In this document: piece after piece, positions 35,314 to 43,410 of the stretch
How positions within the stretch are numbered: the stretch's first letter is position 1
Layout: the number at the start of each line of letters is the position of its first letter
NCBI GenBank assembly: GCA_948468385.1
Contig: CAOKHZ010000021.1
Span: 1 to 64,000, forward strand
From: an uncultured Faecalicatena sp.
Lineage (GTDB): Bacteria > Bacillota > Clostridia > Lachnospirales > Lachnospiraceae
Direction of reading: 5' to 3'
Length of the DNA stretch: 64,000 bases
Program-made: the position numbers and the translations under genes
Notes under the pieces: model-generated
The model's database searches: none
What the model was told of the DNA's origin: nothing
What the model saw: only the letters and a program-made list of their open reading frames with translations

Positions 35314-35363
35314 TCGGCATACGAGACGGCAGCACGGGGACGTGTCGTCGTCTCGTATGCCGA
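35314..35363 (+). promoter_or_regulatory. Perfect 15-bp inverted repeat upstream of the binding lipoprotein
   Basis: TCGGCATACGAGACG (35314-35328) and CGTCTCGTATGCCGA (35349-35363) pair perfectly around 20 nt. It lies 40 nt before the start of the lipoprotein gene with no T run, so it may be a leader hairpin or a regulator site. Confidence 0.6.
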
Positions 35364-35402
35364 AGCTAGATGTCATGAAAAGGAAAAAGGGAGGGAATTC
35401 GG

Positions 35403-36890
35403 TTGAAAAATGTGAGGTGCCTTATGAAAAAGTGGCGTATGAAAAAATGGTGTTTGAAAAGTTTGGCTTGTCTGGCGGCAGCTTCGATTTTTATTTTGAC
35501 AGGGTGCGGGGACAAGGAGCCTTTGGATCCCCAAAATCCGGTATCGTTGACGGTATGGCATTATTATAACGGCTCCCAGCAGGCCGCTTTTGACGCTCTG
35601 GTGGAGGAGTTTAATAATACCGTGGGCAAGGAGAAGGGCATTTACGTGCAAGGCTATTCCCAAGGTTCGGTTTCTGATTTGGAAACGGCGGTAAGGGATG
35701 CCATTGACGGAAAGGTCGGGGCGGACAAGATGCCGGACATTTTCTCGTCTTATGCGGATACCGCCTACGAGGTGGAACAAGCGGGAGCGTTGGCCGATTT
35801 GTCAAAGTACCTTGAAGAGGAGGAACTGAAAAAATACGTGGATTCTTACATTGAGGAGGGATGCATCGCCGCCGACGGCACGCTGCGGATTTTTCCCACG
35901 GCGAAGTCCACGGAAATCATGATGCTCAACAAGACGGATTGGGAGGCATTTGCCGAGGCAACGGGAGCGTCCTTGGAGGATTTGAGCACGATGGAGGGCG
36001 TGGTGGAAGTCGCGAGGAGCTACTATGAGTGGACGGATGGCCAGACTCCCGACGTGGCGGGCGATGGCAAGGCCTTTTATGGAAGGGACGCCATGGCGAA
36101 TTACTTTATTATCGGCCTGCGGCAACTGGGTGTGGAGATTTTCCAAGTGGAAAATGGCGAGATGACCTTGAACGTGCCGAAAGAGGAATTGTACCGTCTT
36201 TGGGAAAATTATTACGTTCCAATTGTGAAAGGGTATTTTGGGGCATACGGTTCTTTTCGTTCGGATGACGTGAAGACGGGGGAATTGCTTTCGTATACCG
36301 GTTCCACCTCTTCCGCCATGTATTTTCCGGATCAGGTGGAACTTGACGATGGCAGTTATCCTATCGAATATGTCGTGATGCCGGCTCCGATATTTGAGGG
36401 CGGGGAACACTATGCCGTGCAGCAAGGGGCGGGCATGGTGGTTTGCAAGTCCGACGAGGCTCATGAGTATGCGGCCGTGGAATTTTTGAAATGGTTTACC
36501 CAATTGGAGAACAACATCCGGTTCGGCTGCGTATCCGGCTATCTTCCGGTGCAAAAGGAAGCGAACAGTATAGAAAGGCTGGATCAGGTCATCAAGGAAC
36601 AAAAGCTGGAGGTGGCTCCGAAGACGTATGATTGTTTGGCGATCATCTTTCAGGAGTCGGAGGGAATGACACTTTATACGAACAAGAGCTTTGAAAATGG
36701 ATCGGCGGCCAGGAAAGTGTTGGAATACAATCTGGCCGACAAGGCGGCAGAGGATCGGGCGGCCGTGTCCGAAGCACTGGCAGAGGGAAAGAGCCTGGAA
36801 GAGGCGGCGGCTCCTTATGTGACGAGGGAAGCCTTTGAACAGTGGTACGATTCTTTTTGTGATACGCTGAGCCAGACGGTGGGAAAGTAG
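35403..36890 (+). CDS. Solute-binding lipoprotein paired with a hybrid sensor kinase
   Basis: A 495-residue lipoprotein. The signal peptide ends in lipobox LTGC, and the mature part has the family 1 binding-protein pattern (SLTVWHYYNGSQQAAFDALVEEFN at the start, MPDIFSSYADTAYEVEQAGAL, and a QQGAGMVVC block). The TTG start at 35403 is chosen for the AGGGAGG eight bases upstream; an ATG at 35424 is an alternative. No permease gene is near. The hybrid kinase begins 39 bp downstream, so it likely feeds ligand to that sensor. Substrate unknown. Confidence 0.85.
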   Translation: MKNVRCLMKKWRMKKWCLKSLACLAAASIFILTGCGDKEPLDPQNPVSLTVWHYYNGSQQAAFDALVEEFNNTVGKEKGIYVQGYSQGSVSDLETAVRDAIDGKVGADKMPDIFSSYADTAYEVEQAGALADLSKYLEEEELKKYVDSYIEEGCIAADGTLRIFPTAKSTEIMMLNKTDWEAFAEATGASLEDLSTMEGVVEVARSYYEWTDGQTPDVAGDGKAFYGRDAMANYFIIGLRQLGVEIFQVENGEMTLNVPKEELYRLWENYYVPIVKGYFGAYGSFRSDDVKTGELLSYTGSTSSAMYFPDQVELDDGSYPIEYVVMPAPIFEGGEHYAVQQGAGMVVCKSDEAHEYAAVEFLKWFTQLENNIRFGCVSGYLPVQKEANSIERLDQVIKEQKLEVAPKTYDCLAIIFQESEGMTLYTNKSFENGSAARKVLEYNLADKAAEDRAAVSEALAEGKSLEEAAAPYVTREAFEQWYDSFCDTLSQTVGK

Positions 36891-36929
36891 ATATGAAATA
36901 AGCAGGCATGAAATAAGCAGGTATGGAAG

Positions 36930-39900
36930 ATGAAAGGTAACGGTAAAAAAAGAAAAAAGGCAACCATATTCAGGATTTTTCTGGTTCCATTGATTCTCAT
37001 CATGCTGATACAGAGTGCCATCACTATTGGTACCCTGGTAGTCAGACGAACCGCGTCCACGCTTGAGGGGTATTCGAGCGGCATGATGAACCGCTTGGTG
37101 GAAAATCGGAAAGTGATTCTGCAAAATGAAATGAACCAGCGCTGGGCATCTGTTTGTGAGAAGGAGATGCTCTTGAATGGGATTCTGGAGCAGTTTTTAC
37201 AAAACAAGGGAGTCGGTTTGGAGGAAGTGTTTGCGTTCGACGACATGCGGGACGAATTGCTGGAACTGTTTTTTCAAGAATGCCTGGATGTCTTGCAAAA
37301 CAATTCCACGACGGGGGTTTTCTTGGTCTTGGCGGGGGAGGACGCGGGTTCTGCCGGGGATTACGATGGCTTTTTTATCCGGGACTCTGATCCCGACACG
37401 AATCCTGCCAATTACTCGGATCTGCTTTTGGAGCGGGGCGGCAAGCATTTGTCCAGAAACTGGAACATTCCCTTGGATACCAATTGGACCACTTCTTTTC
37501 ATATGGACGGACAAGGGGAAAACATGGCTGATGCTTATTTTTATGAGCCATGGCGGGCCGGCGGGGAACATATGGAGGCGGACACGAAAGATTTGGGGTA
37601 TTGGTCGTTGCCGTTTTTTTTGGAAAAGGACAAGGCCGATTCATATGAAATGATTACGTACTCCCTGCCCTTGAGATATCAGGGGCGGGTATATGGCGTA
37701 CTGGGCGTGGAGATATCCAACAGGAACTTGAGTGAATATTTACCGGCATCGGAATTAAATGAAACCCAGCAGTCAGGCTATATGCTGGCCGTCGGGCAGG
37801 AAGATGGCAGTTACGTCCCCCTCATGGGCAAGGGCGTCTTATACAACCTGGTTCGTTCTGCGGGCGGGTTCGAATTACAAGGGACGGATTATGAAAATCT
37901 TTTTTTGGTAAGGAACGTGGATTTGAACGGGCAGGGAATTTACGCCGTGGTATGCCCTTTGAAGCTATACAGTAACAATGTCCCATATGAAAACACAGAA
38001 TGGGTACTTTTAGGACTGAACACGGAAGACGACCTTTTTGGAATGAGCCGTCGCCTCTATGTCTGGATAGTCGTCGCCATTTTGGTTGGCCTGGGATTTG
38101 GCGTGTTCGGCATTTATTTCCTGGTAAGGTATTTGACGAAGCCGGTTCAGCAGCTGATGCGCTGTATCAGCAAGGGGCGGGAGGGACTTTGGGAATTCAA
38201 GCCTTCTAATATCCTGGAGGTTGATGCCTTGTACGACGTGGTGACCGACTTGACGGAGCGGCAGAAGGAAGCGGAAAATATTCTTCTGGAGGAAAAGGAG
38301 CGTTATAAGGTGGCATTGGAATCCTCAAAGGACGTCTTTTTTTCGTATGACCTCCGAAGTCAGGTGCTTGACATCGTAAATCATAAGACCATGAGCGGAC
38401 AATGGAAATGTCCGAGGGCAGAGGATGGCTTTATCAGTCCCGAATATATTTACGAGGCGGACAAGGAGGATGCCTTGCGCCAACTGCAGCGTGACACGGA
38501 CAACATGCATGCGGAGTTTCGGATGCACTGGCCGGATGAGGCGGAGTTTACGTGGGTGGCACTGTCCGGGAAGACGGTCTACGATACGGACGGCGAGCGG
38601 TGGAAACTGGTGGGAAGTATACGCGACATCCAGGAGCAAAAGGAGCATGAGGCCGAGCAGCTTTGGAAAAATATGACGGATCAGGTCACGGGGCTGGCCG
38701 TTTTCGGTATCGGCATGGAGCATTTGCAGGAATGCCGCAGGACACGTCCGGATGGTGTCATGGTCGTATTGTTTTTGGAACGTTTGAAGGAGAGCGATGA
38801 GAAAAACGGCATCGTGTTCGGGGACATGGTACTGGAGGAAATCGGGAGCCTGATTCGCGGGGCATGCAAGGGCCTTGCGAGGAGCGAGGGCTGCAGGGCG
38901 GAGTCACTGCGCTTGAACAAGGCCGAGTTCGTCATCTGGCTGGAGGATCAGCCGAGGGCGCGGGCCGAGAAATTTATAAAGAAATTACTGCAGAACGTCG
39001 AGGCGGCTTTTCAGGAAGAGATTTTCTCGGTTCATGTGTATGCGGGATTGTCTTGTGGGAAGAAGGGGCAAAGCTCGGAGGAATTGATTCGCATGGCAAA
39101 GCTGGCGCGAAGTCTCGTGGTTGCCGGCAGCGGGCGGCATTCTCTCCTTTATGAAGACGTTCCCGAGAAAAAACGTGCCGACTTGCCCGCGCTGCAGGGG
39201 TGCGAGGTGAATTCCCTGGGCTATGCCAAGGACGTGAGCCTGGTGTCCGTGGCCTTGAACTTGTTTGGCAAGGGTTCGAACTTCCCGGCCCAAATGATGT
39301 TGATGATTCGCAAGATTGGAAGGTTTTACCATGCAAGCGGCGTGCAGGTGTCTTTGCTGCGTGTCGATTTTAATTCCAATTACCTGAATTACCAGTGGCG
39401 GCGAAACGGAGAAGTCACCAAGGAAATTGTAAGAAAATATAAGGAAGAGGAAAAAGAGGAGTTCTATCATTGGCTGGAATCCGAGGAGGTACGATATTTT
39501 TCGGAGGAGGACAGTCGGCAAAAAGTGATTCGTTGCTTCTTAAGCGTGGAATCGGGAGAAACGGGAATCATGCTTCCCATGTATGACGGTGGGACGTATA
39601 TGGGCAATGTCTGCATCCTTGGCATCGGGGCGGAAATTTTGAAGGACATGGAGCAAAGGCAGGAACTTGAGGAGCTTGGCCGGGTCATCCAGAGCCAGTT
39701 AAACCAGCAGCAGTATGATATTGCAAGCAAGGCAAAGTCGGAGTTTTTGTCCCGCATGAGCCACGAGATTCGAACGCCGATGAACGGCATCATCGGCATG
39801 ACGGCCATTGCCTTGCAACCGGATCAAGGGCAGGAAAGGATTATGGACTGCCTTCAGAAAATAAAGTCCTCATCGGATTATTTGCTGGGACTGATTAATG

Positions 39901-40859
39901 ACATTTTGGACATGTCGAAAATCGAGAGCGGAAAGATGAAACTGGATCCCGTTAATTTTAATATGGACGAACTGTTGGACACCGTAGGGGAATTGATTCT
40001 GTCTCAGGCGGCCATGAAACAAGTAGATTTCGTGCGGGAGATTGAATTGGAACACCATTGGTTCGTGGCGGATCGAATGCGGATTAGCCAGGTGCTTATT
40101 AATTTGCTGGGCAACGCGGTGAAGTTTACGCCGGCAAAGGGCAGGGTCACGCTGACCATTGGCGAGACGGCTGCCGCCGGGGGCGAGGCTTGTATTTCGT
40201 TTGCGGTGAGGGATACGGGAATTGGCATCGCGAAGGAGGATCAGGAGCGTATTTTTCGTTCGTTTGAACAAGCTTCCGGTACGAATCCGTCCAAGCATCA
40301 GGGGACGGGGCTGGGACTGTCTATCAGCAATCGGCTGGTGCAGATGATGGGGAGTAACATCCAGGTGGAGAGCGAACCCGGGAGGGGCAGCATGTTTTGC
40401 TTCACCATTTCCTTGAAGCTTGGTGAGAGCGAGGAGCGTGAGGCGCACAGAGAGGAGGTTTCCTTTGACGGCTGCCGCGTCCTGGTCGTGGAGGACAATG
40501 ACTTGAATGCCGAAATCGCGCGGTGCCTTTTGGAGGATTGTAATTTCGAGGTGGACTGTGTCTTTGACGGCGCGCAGGCCGTTGAGCGTGTTCGTACCAC
40601 GTCGCCGGGCACTTACGACGTGATTTTGATGGATATCATGATGCCGGTGATGAATGGGCTGGACGCGACGCGTGCCATCCGCGCCATGGAGCGCGAGGAC
40701 TGTCATTCCATACCGATCATTGCCATGTCGGCAAACGCTTTTGATGATGATTTGAAAAAATCCGTGGAATGTGGCATGAACGGGCATTTGTCCAAGCCCG
40801 TCGAGGTAGATAAGTTGTACCAGATGTTGGACAAGGTGGTGCAAAATAGGCATAAGTGA
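36930..40859 (+). CDS. Hybrid sensor histidine kinase with degenerate GGDEF module
   Basis: A 1309-residue membrane protein. Order of parts: TM at about 14-35; a large extracellular sensor of dCache type (about 40-375); TM at about 382-402; HAMP; PAS-like fold (about 455-575); a GGDEF-like module (about 585-735) whose active-site motif is replaced by NKAEFVIW, so no cyclase activity is expected; a GAF-like region (about 760-925); HisKA with His945 (SRMSHEIRTPMNG); HATPase (GLGLSISNRLV); and a receiver with D1235 (LMDIMMP). It lacks an output domain, so it must pass phosphate onward. The start has a weak site; two 15-nt direct repeats (36893-36922) lie just before it. Confidence 0.9.
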   Translation: MKGNGKKRKKATIFRIFLVPLILIMLIQSAITIGTLVVRRTASTLEGYSSGMMNRLVENRKVILQNEMNQRWASVCEKEMLLNGILEQFLQNKGVGLEEVFAFDDMRDELLELFFQECLDVLQNNSTTGVFLVLAGEDAGSAGDYDGFFIRDSDPDTNPANYSDLLLERGGKHLSRNWNIPLDTNWTTSFHMDGQGENMADAYFYEPWRAGGEHMEADTKDLGYWSLPFFLEKDKADSYEMITYSLPLRYQGRVYGVLGVEISNRNLSEYLPASELNETQQSGYMLAVGQEDGSYVPLMGKGVLYNLVRSAGGFELQGTDYENLFLVRNVDLNGQGIYAVVCPLKLYSNNVPYENTEWVLLGLNTEDDLFGMSRRLYVWIVVAILVGLGFGVFGIYFLVRYLTKPVQQLMRCISKGREGLWEFKPSNILEVDALYDVVTDLTERQKEAENILLEEKERYKVALESSKDVFFSYDLRSQVLDIVNHKTMSGQWKCPRAEDGFISPEYIYEADKEDALRQLQRDTDNMHAEFRMHWPDEAEFTWVALSGKTVYDTDGERWKLVGSIRDIQEQKEHEAEQLWKNMTDQVTGLAVFGIGMEHLQECRRTRPDGVMVVLFLERLKESDEKNGIVFGDMVLEEIGSLIRGACKGLARSEGCRAESLRLNKAEFVIWLEDQPRARAEKFIKKLLQNVEAAFQEEIFSVHVYAGLSCGKKGQSSEELIRMAKLARSLVVAGSGRHSLLYEDVPEKKRADLPALQGCEVNSLGYAKDVSLVSVALNLFGKGSNFPAQMMLMIRKIGRFYHASGVQVSLLRVDFNSNYLNYQWRRNGEVTKEIVRKYKEEEKEEFYHWLESEEVRYFSEEDSRQKVIRCFLSVESGETGIMLPMYDGGTYMGNVCILGIGAEILKDMEQRQELEELGRVIQSQLNQQQYDIASKAKSEFLSRMSHEIRTPMNGIIGMTAIALQPDQGQERIMDCLQKIKSSSDYLLGLINDILDMSKIESGKMKLDPVNFNMDELLDTVGELILSQAAMKQVDFVREIELEHHWFVADRMRISQVLINLLGNAVKFTPAKGRVTLTIGETAAAGGEACISFAVRDTGIGIAKEDQERIFRSFEQASGTNPSKHQGTGLGLSISNRLVQMMGSNIQVESEPGRGSMFCFTISLKLGESEEREAHREEVSFDGCRVLVVEDNDLNAEIARCLLEDCNFEVDCVFDGAQAVERVRTTSPGTYDVILMDIMMPVMNGLDATRAIRAMEREDCHSIPIIAMSANAFDDDLKKSVECGMNGHLSKPVEVDKLYQMLDKVVQNRHK

Positions 40860-40933
40860 GTGTTTTATGGGGTGATGCCAATAGGATGCTTTGCGATGGC
40901 TAAATGGCGTGAAAGACAGAAAAAGTTGAGAGA

Positions 40934-40982
40934 CGGGGAGTTGCATGTGATTACGGGATGGTTCGTCATATGCGGCTCCCCG
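40934..40982 (+). other. Stem-loop after the hybrid kinase gene
   Basis: CGGGGAG (40934-40940) pairs with CTCCCCG (40976-40982), with an inner GCAT/ATGC. No clear T run, so it is at best a weak terminator or a message-stabilising hairpin. Confidence 0.4.
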
Positions 40983-41029
40983 ATTTATAGTCTCCTGATT
41001 TCTAGCTTTCTGATTTTTAAAAATTTTTC

Positions 41030-41057
41030 TTGACAATTGAGAAAAAAGTGGTAAAAT
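41030..41057 (+). promoter_or_regulatory. Promoter of the MarR-ABC exporter operon
   Basis: TTGACA at 41030-41035 and TAAAAT at 41052-41057, spacer 16 bp. The iteron array begins 14 bp later, where transcription would start. Confidence 0.65.
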
Positions 41058-41070
41058 AAGTTTCAGAAAA

Positions 41071-41160
41071 AACAGTTCAGTAATGAACAGTTTTTTTGAG
41101 AACAGTTTTTGAAAGAACGGTTTTAAGAAAAACAGTTTTTGGGAGAACGGTTCATAAGCG
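41071..41160 (+). repeat. Six 15-bp iterons before marR
   Basis: AACRGTT begins at 41071, 41086, 41101, 41116, 41131 and 41146, exactly every 15 bp; consensus AACRGTTTTTGARAG. A near-palindrome GTTCA-GTAA-TGAAC (41075-41088) spans the first junction. The array lies between the promoter and the MarR start, so it would be in the leader. Confidence 0.85.
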
Positions 41161-41192
41161 GACGTTTTTGCAAAGGAGGTTTGGCATGGGCG

Positions 41193-41645
41193 ATGATAGA
41201 AGATTATAAGCGAGTCGGATTTGAGGTACGCAGGCTCGACCATGTGATGCGGAATCATATGGAGATGGGCGTAAAGAAAGAGGGGATAAATGAGATTGCT
41301 TTGATGCATGGATGGTTTATTCGTTATCTATATGAGAACAGGGACAAGGACGTGTTCCAGCGGGACTTGGAGAAACAGTTTTGCATCGCACGTTCCACCG
41401 TTACCAATATTATTCAGCTCATGGAGGAGAAAGAGCTGGTACGCCGGGAGTTCGTCAAGAGCGACGCGCGTCTGAAAAAGGTAATTCTCACGCAGAAGGG
41501 GATTGAGAGCCATGAAAAAATCGAGGCGATGATTACCCGAATGAACCTGCAGATGATTGAAGGGATCTCAGACAAGGAATTGGAAGTTTTTCTGGACGTG
41601 GCGGAAAAAATACGTGAAAATATTGAAAAGAAAAGGGAAGGATAG
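41193..41645 (+). CDS. MarR-family regulator
   Basis: A 150-residue winged-helix regulator: YENRDKDVFQRDLEKQFCIARSTVTNIIQLMEEKELVRREFVKSDARLKKVILT contains the recognition helix and the wing. It is the first gene of an operon with both halves of an ABC exporter (13 bp to the next gene), and so most likely represses that operon until an exported compound binds. The ATG at 41193 lies 13 bases after AAAGGAGG; an in-frame TTG at 41181 is an alternative. Confidence 0.88.
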   Translation: MIEDYKRVGFEVRRLDHVMRNHMEMGVKKEGINEIALMHGWFIRYLYENRDKDVFQRDLEKQFCIARSTVTNIIQLMEEKELVRREFVKSDARLKKVILTQKGIESHEKIEAMITRMNLQMIEGISDKELEVFLDVAEKIRENIEKKREG

Positions 41646-41658
41646 CGGAGGTGTGTTT

Positions 41659-43410
41659 ATGTTTCGTAGGATTTTACATGAAGTAAAAGAGTATAAGGCG
41701 GCATCCATCGTCACGCCGCTGTTTATGATACTGGAAGTATTGATGGAGACGATGATTCCGTTTTTGATGGCGTCAATTATTGACGACGGGGTCAACGCGG
41801 GCGACATGGGTCACATTTACAAGGTGGGCGGCGTGATGCTCGTGGCGGCGGCCATCGGGCTTTTGGCCGGCATGGGCGGCGGCCGGTACGGCGCGAAAGC
41901 CTCGACCGGGCTGGCCAAGAATCTGCGCAAGGCGATGTTTGACCATATTCAGACATTTTCTTTTGCCAATATTGACAAATTCAGCACGGCCGGGCTGGTG
42001 ACCCGCTTGACGACGGACGTGACGAACGTGCAAAATGCGTACCAGATGATGCTGCGCATGTGTATCCGGGCACCGCTCAGCATGATTTGCGCGATGTTCA
42101 TGGCATTTACCATCAATGCCAGACTGGCCAGCATTTATCTGGCGGCGGTCATATTCCTCGCGATTTGCCTGATTCTCATCATGAGCCGTGGCATCAAGTA
42201 TTTCCAGCAGGTATTTCCCAAGTACGATGACTTGAATGAATCCGTGCAGGAAAATGTTTCCGCCATCCGCGTGGTAAAGGCGTATGTGCGCGAGGAGGAA
42301 GAGACGAAGAAATTTCACCAGGCCAGTGCCAACATTTACAATTTATTTGTCAAAGCGGAGAAAAATATGCTGTTAAACAGCCCATTGATGATGGGTACGG
42401 TTTATACGTGTATCATACTGATTAGCTGGCTGGGCGCGAAAATGATTGTAAACAGCGAACTGACGACGGGAAACTTGATGAGCTTGCTGGCGTACTGCAT
42501 GAATATTTTGATGAGCCTGATGATGCTGTCCATGGTGTTCGTGATGGTGTCCATGAGTATGGCGAGCATCCGTCGTATTTCGGAAGTGCTTTCCGAGACG
42601 AGCGACATCAACAACCCGCAGCACCCGCTTTACGAGGTGGAGGACGGCAGCATTGATTTTGACCATGTGAATTTTGCATACAAGAAAGATAGCGATGAAT
42701 TTGTGTTAAAGGACATTGACCTGCACATCCACGCGGGAGAGACGATCGGCATCATCGGCGGAACCGGAAGTGCCAAGACTAGTCTGGTCAACTTAATCAG
42801 CCGCCTTTACGACGTGTCCGAGGGCGAGGTGAAGGTCGGCGGGAAAAATGTAAAGGAATACGATTTGGACACGTTGCGCAGCCAGGTGTCCGTCGTGCTG
42901 CAAAGCAACGTATTGTTTACGGGAACGATTTTTGAAAACCTGCGCTGGGGCAATCAAGAGGCAACCGACGAGGAGTGCATGGAGGCCGCCAGGCTGGCCT
43001 GCGCGGATGAGTTTATCCAGCGCTTCCCGGATAAGTATGACACGCACATCGAACAAGGCGGAAGCAACGTGTCCGGCGGGCAGAAGCAGAGGCTGTGCAT
43101 CGGCAGGGCGTTGCTGAAGAAGCCGAAGATTTTGATACTGGACGACAGCACCAGCGCGGTCGACACGGCGACGGACGCGAAAATCCGACGCGCGTTTCGG
43201 GAAGAGATTCCGGATACGACGAAGCTTATCATTGCCCAGCGTATTTCCAGCGTGCAGGATGCGGATCGCATCATCGTGATGGAAGAGGGCGAAATCAATG
43301 GCTTTGGAACGCACGAGGAACTGCTTGCTGGCAATGAGATTTACCGCGAGGTATACGAGTCGCAGACCAAGGGCGGCGGAGATTTTGACGAAAAGGGAGG
43401 TGAGCACTGA
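41659..43410 (+). CDS. ABC exporter half, degenerate site subunit
   Basis: A 583-residue transmembrane-ATPase fusion (six helices, then an ABC domain) of the BmrC/LmrC-type heterodimer class. The Walker A is GGTGSAKT at 367-374, with Ala372 in the place of the usual Gly; Walker B ends in D495-D496, so the catalytic Glu is Asp; the signature NVSGGQ is intact. This pattern is typical of the subunit that forms the degenerate ATP site. It should pair with the next gene product to export drugs or lipids. GGAGGTG precedes the ATG; the gene ends one base into the next start. Confidence 0.92.
   Translation: MFRRILHEVKEYKAASIVTPLFMILEVLMETMIPFLMASIIDDGVNAGDMGHIYKVGGVMLVAAAIGLLAGMGGGRYGAKASTGLAKNLRKAMFDHIQTFSFANIDKFSTAGLVTRLTTDVTNVQNAYQMMLRMCIRAPLSMICAMFMAFTINARLASIYLAAVIFLAICLILIMSRGIKYFQQVFPKYDDLNESVQENVSAIRVVKAYVREEEETKKFHQASANIYNLFVKAEKNMLLNSPLMMGTVYTCIILISWLGAKMIVNSELTTGNLMSLLAYCMNILMSLMMLSMVFVMVSMSMASIRRISEVLSETSDINNPQHPLYEVEDGSIDFDHVNFAYKKDSDEFVLKDIDLHIHAGETIGIIGGTGSAKTSLVNLISRLYDVSEGEVKVGGKNVKEYDLDTLRSQVSVVLQSNVLFTGTIFENLRWGNQEATDEECMEAARLACADEFIQRFPDKYDTHIEQGGSNVSGGQKQRLCIGRALLKKPKILILDDSTSAVDTATDAKIRRAFREEIPDTTKLIIAQRISSVQDADRIIVMEEGEINGFGTHEELLAGNEIYREVYESQTKGGGDFDEKGGEH

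Noticed and set aside
41071..41160. A possible coding repeat (15 bp is five codons)
   Set aside because: The plus-strand frames over it have no start and ribosome site, and the repeat lies just after a promoter, which suits a leader or operator better.
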